DNA of 64,000 bases, taken from contig NC_072796.1 of the NCBI RefSeq assembly GCF_028583425.1, positions 123,291,464 to 123,355,463 of the forward strand, read 5' to 3'. The translations under genes were made by a program, and so were the position numbers. The notes beneath the pieces were generated by a model. It did not search any database, had not been told where the DNA came from, and saw nothing but the letters and a program-made list of their open reading frames with translations. This stretch comes from Eublepharis macularius (taxonomy: Eukaryota > Chordata > Lepidosauria > Squamata > Eublepharidae). Below, one piece after another: positions 57,588 through 64,000 of the stretch. Position 1 is the stretch's first letter, and each line of letters opens with the position of its first letter.

Positions 57588-60500
57588 TCAGTAGTTCTCA
57601 AACTGCCACAGTTCTCCTCCCACCTCCCATTTCTTCTCCAAATATTGTTTCAGCTTCTCCCAGTCTGTGTTAAACTGTCCTGAGTCCAGGTTTCTCAATT
57701 TTCTTGTCATTTTGTCCATTTCTGCCATATACAGCAATTTGTGGATCCAATCTTCAATGGTTGGCACTTCTTGTATTTTCCATTTTTGCGCATACAAAAG
57801 TCTAGCTGCTGCCGTCATGTAAAATATCAACGTCCTATGATGGGCTGGAATTCCCTCCATTCCCAAGTTTAGTAGCAGGAGTTCTGGGTTCTTATTAATT
57901 TGAAATTGTAAAATCTCACTCATTTCTCTTATTATTTCCCCCCAGTACTGCCTAGCTACCTCACACGTCCACCACATGTGGTAGAGGGAGCCCTCATGCT
58001 TCCTGCATTTCCAGCATTTATTAGAAGTGTTCAAATTCCCTAGCGCAATCTTCTTTGGTGTCATGTACCAACGGTAAATCATTTTGTAAATGTTCTCTTT
58101 AATACTAGTGCATGTCGTTGTCTTCATTGTAGTCTTCCACAAGTATTCCCATGCCTCCATTGTTATTTCTTTGTTGAAATTTATGGCCCATTTCACCATT
58201 TGTCCTTTAACTATTTCATCCTCAGTATACCATCTCAGCAGTGCTTGGTATACCTTAGATATTCTTTTCTTGTCCTCTTTAAGAAGGGTCTGCTCTAGTT
58301 CCGAGTTTTCTGTTCGTAAACCTCCCTTTACAGAGTCCGAGTTATATAAATCTCTAATCTGTCTATACTGGAACCAATCATAATAAGGTGATAGTTCCTC
58401 CTGAGTCTTTATTCTGAGTTTAGATTCTTCAGTTCTAGTTATTTCTTTATAAGTTAGACATTGTTGCTCATTATCAACAGCTCTCGGATCTATCACCTCA
58501 TATGGAACTACCCACAAAGGGGTTCCTTCTTCCAGATAGATTCTATACTTCTTCCAGATTATATATAAACTTCTCCGTATATAGTGATGCAGGAACATCG
58601 AGTTCGCCTTTACTTTATCATGCCATAAGTATGCGTGCCATCCAAATATTTTTTTATATCCCTCTAGGGCTAGTAATTTCTTATTCTTTAGCGTCATCCA
58701 CTCCTTCAACCACACCAAGCAAATTGCGTCATGGTAAAGTCTTAGATTCGGTAGTTGCATTCCGCCTCTTTCCTTTGCATCTTGTAAAACTTTCATTTTC
58801 ACTCGAGGCTTCTTGCCTGCCCATACAAAGTCTGATATTTTCCTCTGCCATTTTTCAAATTGCTTAGAGTCACTGATGATTGGTATTGTCTGTAGCAAAA
58901 ACATTACTCTTGGTAACACATTCATCTTAACTGCTGCAATCCTTCCCAACCATGACAGATTTAGTCTGTTCCATTTAATCAAATCTCTCTCTATCTGAGT
59001 CCATAGTTTTTCATAGTTGTTTTTAAATAAGTCTATATTCTTAGCAGTCAGTTCGATTCCCAAATATTTCACCTTGCTTGTTACTTCACAATCCGTTATT
59101 TCCGTTAACAATAGTTGTTTCTGCTTAGTCATATTTTTGCATAGTATCTTTGACTTCTTTTTATTAATATAAAAACCTGCCAAGTCTCCGAACTCCTTGA
59201 TCTTATCTATCACTTTTGTCATGTTCTCCAATGGGTCTTCTACAATTAACATTATGTCATCCGCAAATGCTCTGACCTTGTATGAATAGTCCTTTATTTT
59301 AATTCCTCGAATTTCTTCATCTTGTCGTATTTGTATCATCAGGATCTCCAATACCAAAATAAACAGCAGTGGAGACAACGGGCAACCTTGTCTTGTTCCT
59401 TTACTTATAGTCAATTTCTTAGTCGCTTCATCATTCACCACAGTTGCTGCAGTCTGGTCTCTGTAAATTTCCTTAATTGCTTTAATGAATCTTTCTCCCA
59501 ATTGTAGCTTTTCCATAGTGGCAAACATAAAGTCCCAGTTTAAATTATCAAACGCCTTTTCAGCATCAACAAAGAAGAAACCAACCTCTTTGTCACAACG
59601 CTTGTCATAATATTCAATAGCATTAATCACTGTCCTTAAATTGTCTCTGATTTGTCTGTCTGGCAAAAAGCCTGCTTGTTCCTCCTCAATGACTTCCGAA
59701 AGCCACCCCTTCAGTCTCTCCGCCAGTATCTTCGCAAAGATTTTATAATCATTGTTAAGTAACGATATAGGTCTGTAGTTTTTCACATTAGTCAAGTCTT
59801 GGCCCTCTTTGGGGATCAATGATATATTCGCTTCATTCCAGGTATCTGGAATCCGCTGGTCCTTTAAAACTCCATTGATCACCTCTTTTAGGAATGGTGC
59901 CAGTTCATTGGCCATTACCTTATAAAATTTCGCTGTAAGTCCATCTGGCCCTGGCGCCTTTCCTAGATTTGCAGATTGTATTGCCTTGTTTAGTTCCTCA
60001 TCTGTTACTTCACTGTTCAGTTTATTTCTCCAAGCTTCCGAAATTACTGGAAGTTTCATTTTCTCCAAATATAACACTATTGACTCTTTATTTACCTCTT
60101 TCTTATTATACAACTTAGCGTAGAATTTGTAAAAGGCTCTACTAATGGTAGTCTGTTCCAAATACGTTTTATTATCTTCGCAAATTCTATTTATTATTTT
60201 CTTTTCCCTTCTCTTCTTCAATTGCCATGCCAAATACTTCCCAGGTTTATTTGCACCTTCAAACGCTTTCTGATTCAATCTTTTAAGATTCCACTCCAAT
60301 TCCTTATTATTCATTGCTGTTAACTGTTCTTGAAGTATTTTAATTTCCTGATATAATTTCTTTTTCCCTGGTCTCTTTTTTAACTGTATTTCTTTGGCTT
60401 TTATTTTCTCCTCAATCTCTTGTCTTTTCTCCTCTTTCTTTTTTCTTGCTCTACCATTTAAGTCCATTAGTATGCCCCTTATAACCGCCTTATAAGCGTC

Positions 60501-61349
60501 CCAAACTTTGTCAGTTGGTACTTCTTTATTTACGTTGTATTGTATGAAGAACTTTGTCTCTCTTCTCAACATCTCCATATTCTCTCCTTCCTGTAGCAAG
60601 TCCTCATTTATTCTCCATGCTTTCCTTTTTCTCCTTTTCCCTAATTTCCACATGATTGGATTATGATCTGAGCCTACCATCGGCATTATTTCTACCTCCT
60701 TAGTCCATAACGCTAAGTCTTTTGAGGCCCAGATCATATCAATTCTTGATAGTGTACAGTGCCTTGCAGAATAAAAAGTAAATTGTCTACTTTTAGGATA
60801 TTCTCTTCTCCATACATCTTCTAAAGTCTCCTGTTGTATCAAGTCAAAAAAGAGCTTTGGTAATAGTCCTCTTTTCTTTTGTGCAGTTATTGTCTTTTTA
60901 TCTAATTCCAAGTTTGTCACTCCATTGAAGTCTCCGGCAAGAATTATCTGGTCGTATGAAAGATCATCTAGTTGCTTCCTCAAATCCTCAAAGAAGCTTT
61001 CCTTTGCACCGTTAGGTGCATAAACTCCGACTATCAACACTCTCTTTAAGTCCCAAGTACATTCCACTGCAATAAATCTGGCTTCCACATCTTTCATTAC
61101 AAATTTTGGCTGTAGCTCCTCTTTTATGTACAACACCACTCCTCTTTTTTTTTTATTGGAGGCCGCTACAAATTCTTTGCCCAATTTTCCTGATTTTAAA
61201 TATTTTACATCCTGCTTTCTGATATGGGTCTCTTGCAAACAAACAATGTCACATTTTTGTTTTAATAGCCAGTGAAAAATATTTTTTCTCTTATTCGGTG
61301 AGTTTAGTCCATTTACATTCCAAGATAAAACTTTACACTCCATACTCAT
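57588..61349 (-). CDS. L1 ORF2: endonuclease and reverse transcriptase
   Basis: 1253 residues, the usual length for vertebrate L1 ORF2. The N-terminal APE-type endonuclease shows WNVNG (residues 10-14), LQETH (E40), GDFN (D140), SRID (D204) and SDHN (D228, H229). A linker rich in lysine and glutamate follows (about 300-400). The reverse transcriptase has GKAPGPDG (about 463-470), motif A FFFVDAEKAFD (D595), RQGCPLSP (653-660) and motif C AFADD (D697, D698). The C-terminus carries a CX2CX8HX4C knuckle (C1112, C1115, H1124, C1129). Together these nick the target and copy L1 RNA into DNA on site. The start codon overlaps the ORF1 stop by 4 nt (ATGA); a second in-frame ATG lies two codons later. 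Confidence 0.96.
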   Translation of the reverse strand: MSMECKVLSWNVNGLNSPNKRKNIFHWLLKQKCDIVCLQETHIRKQDVKYLKSGKLGKEFVAASNKKKRGVVLYIKEELQPKFVMKDVEARFIAVECTWDLKRVLIVGVYAPNGAKESFFEDLRKQLDDLSYDQIILAGDFNGVTNLELDKKTITAQKKRGLLPKLFFDLIQQETLEDVWRREYPKSRQFTFYSARHCTLSRIDMIWASKDLALWTKEVEIMPMVGSDHNPIMWKLGKRRKRKAWRINEDLLQEGENMEMLRRETKFFIQYNVNKEVPTDKVWDAYKAVIRGILMDLNGRARKKKEEKRQEIEEKIKAKEIQLKKRPGKKKLYQEIKILQEQLTAMNNKELEWNLKRLNQKAFEGANKPGKYLAWQLKKRREKKIINRICEDNKTYLEQTTISRAFYKFYAKLYNKKEVNKESIVLYLEKMKLPVISEAWRNKLNSEVTDEELNKAIQSANLGKAPGPDGLTAKFYKVMANELAPFLKEVINGVLKDQRIPDTWNEANISLIPKEGQDLTNVKNYRPISLLNNDYKIFAKILAERLKGWLSEVIEEEQAGFLPDRQIRDNLRTVINAIEYYDKRCDKEVGFFFVDAEKAFDNLNWDFMFATMEKLQLGERFIKAIKEIYRDQTAATVVNDEATKKLTISKGTRQGCPLSPLLFILVLEILMIQIRQDEEIRGIKIKDYSYKVRAFADDIMLIVEDPLENMTKVIDKIKEFGDLAGFYINKKKSKILCKNMTKQKQLLLTEITDCEVTSKVKYLGIELTAKNIDLFKNNYEKLWTQIERDLIKWNRLNLSWLGRIAAVKMNVLPRVMFLLQTIPIISDSKQFEKWQRKISDFVWAGKKPRVKMKVLQDAKERGGMQLPNLRLYHDAICLVWLKEWMTLKNKKLLALEGYKKIFGWHAYLWHDKVKANSMFLHHYIRRSLYIIWKKYRIYLEEGTPLWVVPYEVIDPRAVDNEQQCLTYKEITRTEESKLRIKTQEELSPYYDWFQYRQIRDLYNSDSVKGGLRTENSELEQTLLKEDKKRISKVYQALLRWYTEDEIVKGQMVKWAINFNKEITMEAWEYLWKTTMKTTTCTSIKENIYKMIYRWYMTPKKIALGNLNTSNKCWKCRKHEGSLYHMWWTCEVARQYWGEIIREMSEILQFQINKNPELLLLNLGMEGIPAHHRTLIFYMTAAARLLYAQKWKIQEVPTIEDWIHKLLYMAEMDKMTRKLRNLDSGQFNTDWEKLKQYLEKKWEVGGELWQFENY

Positions 61350-62128
61350 AGTCTTGTTGGTAAGTCTTTTTCATTGTCCCTTATAAATCGCTCCATCTCT
61401 CGCTCAGATCTGATGCGCTTTTTGGCCCCTCCAAACTCAAAGGACACACCTTCTGGTAACTCCCATCTGTACCTGATTTTCATGTCCTTCAAGATCTGAA
61501 TTAGCACTTTGTATTTTTTCCGATCTGATAACACTGACCTGGGTAATTCCTTCATTATGATAATCGTCTTGCCATCAATCTCCAATGGATCTTGAAACTG
61601 TTTTGTCACAATCTTCTCTTTCATATTTCGTGTCGTAAACTGCACAATCACGTCTCTTGGTAATTTCCTCTGGGTTGCAATTCTCGAGTTCACACGATAT
61701 GCCACATCTAGGATAGCCACAACTTCCTCCTCCTCCTTCCCCAGGTATTCAGCTAACACCTCAGTCATCTGTTCTTGCGCTGATTTTCCTTCCACTTCTG
61801 GCAAGCCACGAAAACGTAACTGCTTCTCCATGTGTTTAGTTTCTGCAACTGACATTCTCCCCCTCATCAGTCTCATCTCTGTTTGTTGCGTGTCTGCTAA
61901 GTTCTCCATCGCGTCTTCTACTGTTTTAACTCTCTGCTGCGTTCCTTGTAGTTCACTTTGTATTGTTTCCATACCTTTTTTCACTTCTGACAGCTCCGAT
62001 TTTACTGTCTGTGTAACCTCTTTAACCTCTTTAATCAGCTCCAATTTCGTGTCCTTAAGTTCTTTAATCACATCTAAAAGTTTTTTATCCAGGTTTTCTA
62101 TTGCCGATTGCCACTCTTTTTTTGACAT
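61346..62128 (-). CDS. L1 ORF1: RNA-binding chaperone protein
   Basis: 260 residues, shorter than the 338 of human ORF1p. Residues about 10-100 are a strongly charged heptad-like coiled coil for trimerisation. Residues about 102-185 resemble the L1 RRM, with QLRFRGLPE (RNP2-like) and RDVIVQFTT (RNP1-like). Residues about 186-250 form the C-terminal domain, with RYRWELPEGVSFEFGG matching the conserved RYR…LSFEY block. The protein coats L1 RNA and acts as a nucleic-acid chaperone. It ends in TGA shared with the ATG of ORF2. Confidence 0.93.
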   Translation of the reverse strand: MSKKEWQSAIENLDKKLLDVIKELKDTKLELIKEVKEVTQTVKSELSEVKKGMETIQSELQGTQQRVKTVEDAMENLADTQQTEMRLMRGRMSVAETKHMEKQLRFRGLPEVEGKSAQEQMTEVLAEYLGKEEEEVVAILDVAYRVNSRIATQRKLPRDVIVQFTTRNMKEKIVTKQFQDPLEIDGKTIIIMKELPRSVLSDRKKYKVLIQILKDMKIRYRWELPEGVSFEFGGAKKRIRSEREMERFIRDNEKDLPTRL

Positions 62129-63054
62129 CGTGGGGCTTGCTTTGGCTCGCTCCCACGAGTCCGCTCTCTTCCTTAACTCCGTGGCATAAAATTTAATGTC
62201 CTTTTATTTCAAATGTCCCGGTCTTCTTACAAAAATTAAATTTTAAAGAGTCCAAAATGTCGGGCGTCTTTTCTCTATGGTTTCTCTATGATTTTGCAAT
62301 CCAAGATGGCCTACTTCCTTTTCCGCTGAAGCCGCGACCCTTCCCCTTTCAAAGATGGCGATTCCCTTCTTCCTGCCCTCCAGCAAGGGCCGCTTCTCTC
62401 CAGCAACTCTATTGTTGTTACGCACTTCCTGTCTCCCAACTTCCCACAGTAGGTCTCGCGATGGTGTCTTTTTCTCACAGCTCCATAACCGCAAGTATTC
62501 AAAACAATAGTCCAATTCCTTTAATAACTTCTTTAAACTGAGTCTCTTTTCAAATACAACTCTTGCCGAGTCTTCCCCTCTTTATCGTTAGCCTGTTGCA
62601 GTTTGAAAATCTACTTTTATTCCTCTCTGCTTTAATCAATCTGTCCCGTAACAGAAGATAGTGATCTTTACCTTCTCATTCACTTTTCTCGGGTTGTAAT
62701 TGCTGTTTCGATTTTAACTTCTCCTCTCCATTTCTTCCCCCAATCGAAGCTTGGGTATGTAGGTCTTATGCCAGCCGAATTGGCCCCAGAACTGCCGCAG
62801 AGATTGTAGCCGACCCGTCGCAGGGTGGGACCTCAAGGATCGGGAGGGGACCCGTTGTGTAGAGCCCCCCCTCGTCCGAGATCTAGCACACCCTAGGGTC
62901 TTGAGCGTTCTTTGCCTGCTCTCCGCCTGAGAGCAGTCGGCCGCGGGCTATTTTTCCCCCGCCGGCCACTTAAAACGGCAGTCCGGTCAGCTCCGCAAAT
63001 GGAGCTGCGTCAGACCTCCATGAAGCCCAAACCGGAAGTTATTATTACAAGGAA
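62129..63054 (-). promoter_or_regulatory. L1 5' UTR / internal promoter region
   Basis: About 926 bp between the upstream target duplication and the ORF1 start. The first 300 bp on the sense strand are CpG-rich (runs such as GGCCGGCGGGGG and GCCCGCGGCCGAC), as expected for an L1 internal promoter. A 90-codon open frame at 62243-62515 (minus) lies inside it, rich in basic residues; it resembles no protein I know and is probably incidental. Confidence 0.75.
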
Positions 63055-63070
63055 GGCCACAGTCACTTTG
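63055..63070 (+). repeat. L1 target-site duplication, 5' side
   Basis: Second copy of the 16-bp duplication, without a mismatch, marking the 5' boundary of the L1. Confidence 0.92.
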
Positions 63071-63220
63071 GTTTTCCTTGTAAGATTTTAGAATGATAGA
63101 CTTTGACAGGATTACCATTCTGGCCCCAAATGGACTGTTAACCTTACATTTTTCTGACTTATTGCATGATCCCATAGTCTATAAGGAACCAGCAGGAATA
63201 CTCTACAAGAAGGGAAGAAC

Positions 63221-63440
63221 TAGAATTGCCAGCTCCAGTTTGGAAAATTCCTGGAGATTTCAGGGGGAGGAGCCTGGAGAGGGCAGGGTTTGAGGAGGGG
63301 AGGGACATCAGCAGGGTGTAAAGCCATAGAGTCCACCCCCCAAAGCTGCCATTTTCTCCAGGGGAGCTGATCCCTATGGGCTGGAGATCAGTTGTAATTC
63401 CAGGAGATTTCCAGCCACTGCCTGGAGGCTGGCAGCTCTA
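63221..63440. mobile_element. hAT-type MITE, TAGGGTTGCC family
   Basis: tagaattgccagctcc to ggctggcagctcta; flanks ggaagaac (63213-63220) and gaaagaac (63441-63448) agree at 7 of 8. Confidence 0.82.
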
Positions 63441-63448
63441 GAAAGAAC

Positions 63449-64000
63449 AGGGTGTTGAGGTCCAAGGGGCTTGTCCTGGCGAAATTTTGGGAATGCCTTT
63501 TCAATTTTTTACTTGTGTGCAAATTGCTAGAGTTGCCACTCCTTAGTCTTTATCTCCCAGATCACAAGACGCTAAATCTTGATGGTGGAGCGGAGAGGAT
63601 ATATGTACTTTCTAATACAAACACATTAATAAAGGCATATGATCGCTCAGTTTCCTTTCTCTCCCTTCATCTTCATAATTCCCTGTTTAACTGGTAAATA
63701 TTATTGGTAAATATAATGAAGTAAAGATCTATCCTAAAATAATAAACATTTTTTTAGCTTAAAGAAAAATAAACTTATGGTCATTTTATGAGAAGTTCAG
63801 AAACTATTGCAGATGAAATGAAGAAAAGGCCAAGAAGAATCTTCATCAGCAGTGTACAAAGAAGGAGGTTCAAAGAGTGGCAATAAGGGTGTTATTTAAC
63901 AGAGCAAATTTATTGTTGCCACAGCTTCCGGATCCAGCACATACACCCAGTTACAAAACTGTTCCTGTCAGGGGATGGAACTGGTCGCAAATTATCTGCC
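63449..64000. other. Unassigned sequence at the right edge
   Basis: No gene or repeat recognised. Confidence 0.4.

Larger units (their letters stand above)
56845..63054 (-). mobile_element. Full-length L1 retrotransposon with intact ORF1 and ORF2
   Basis: A 6.2-kb LINE-1 in minus orientation. It is bounded by a perfect 16-bp target-site duplication (ggccacagtcactttg) at 56829-56844 and 63055-63070. In order it contains a CpG-rich 5' UTR of about 0.93 kb, ORF1 (260 aa), ORF2 (1253 aa), and a 3' UTR of about 0.74 kb with a polypurine G-rich tract, AATAAA (56863-56868 complement) and a terminal A9 run. Both frames are open end to end and keep their catalytic motifs. This looks like a recent insertion that may still be able to move; activity is not proven by sequence. 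The target was the end of a palindromic MITE at 56661-56832. Confidence 0.95.

Noticed and set aside
58090-59507. Plus-strand frames of 60-121 codons within the L1
   Set aside because: Shadows of ORF2 on the opposite strand.
1-64000. CRISPR arrays, bacterial operons, riboswitches
   Set aside because: The sequence is vertebrate nuclear DNA; direct repeats seen are microsatellites and transposons.

Overview
The window is vertebrate nuclear DNA, almost certainly from a squamate reptile and possibly a gecko-like lizard. The evidence is several tRNA-derived SINEs of the Sauria SINE type with (TTG)n tails, 5S rRNA-derived SINEs, CR1 and L2-like LINE tails, an L1 of reptilian type, and one spliced protein gene that is clearly vertebrate. 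Species cannot be fixed from the sequence alone.

The only host gene I can support is TNFRSF11B (osteoprotegerin, OPG), on the minus strand. I could place all five coding exons: exon 1 at 35492-35521 (start codon at 35519-35521), exon 2 at 22024-22393, exon 3 at 16818-16988, exon 4 at 14838-15062 and exon 5 at 12622-13010. All splice sites are GT-AG and phases are compatible. The joined coding sequence is 1185 nt (394 residues) against 401 in human. The first three cysteine-rich domains are well kept. The fourth has lost seven residues and both partners of one disulfide, and the C-terminal cysteine used for dimerisation in human OPG is absent. A TATA box and two RUNX-type sites lie upstream of the start codon.

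The right end holds the second major object, a 6.2-kb L1 retrotransposon (56845-63054, minus strand). It has matching 16-bp target-site duplications, a long 5' UTR, an open ORF1 (260 aa), an open ORF2 (1253 aa) overlapping ORF1 by 4 nt, a polyadenylation signal and a poly-A tail. It looks full length and possibly still mobile.

The rest is a dense, nested repeat landscape. The most interesting part is a set of short palindromic DNA transposons with termini G(G/A)GCCAAGCTACA. It comprises five copies of exactly 118 bp, two or three copies of 172-234 bp and one 464-bp fold-back. All but one have a clear 3-bp target-site duplication, and in eight of eight cases the duplication is preceded by C. 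Several non-autonomous hAT-type elements are proven by 8-bp duplications. Other palindromes include a CpG-rich hairpin at 44566-44730 and a 600-bp fold-back in OPG intron 4. Layout: 1-12.2 kb is repeat-rich downstream sequence, 12.6-35.8 kb is the OPG gene with its introns, 35.8-56.8 kb is repeat-rich upstream sequence, 56.8-63.1 kb is the L1, followed by a hAT element and 0.5 kb of plain sequence.
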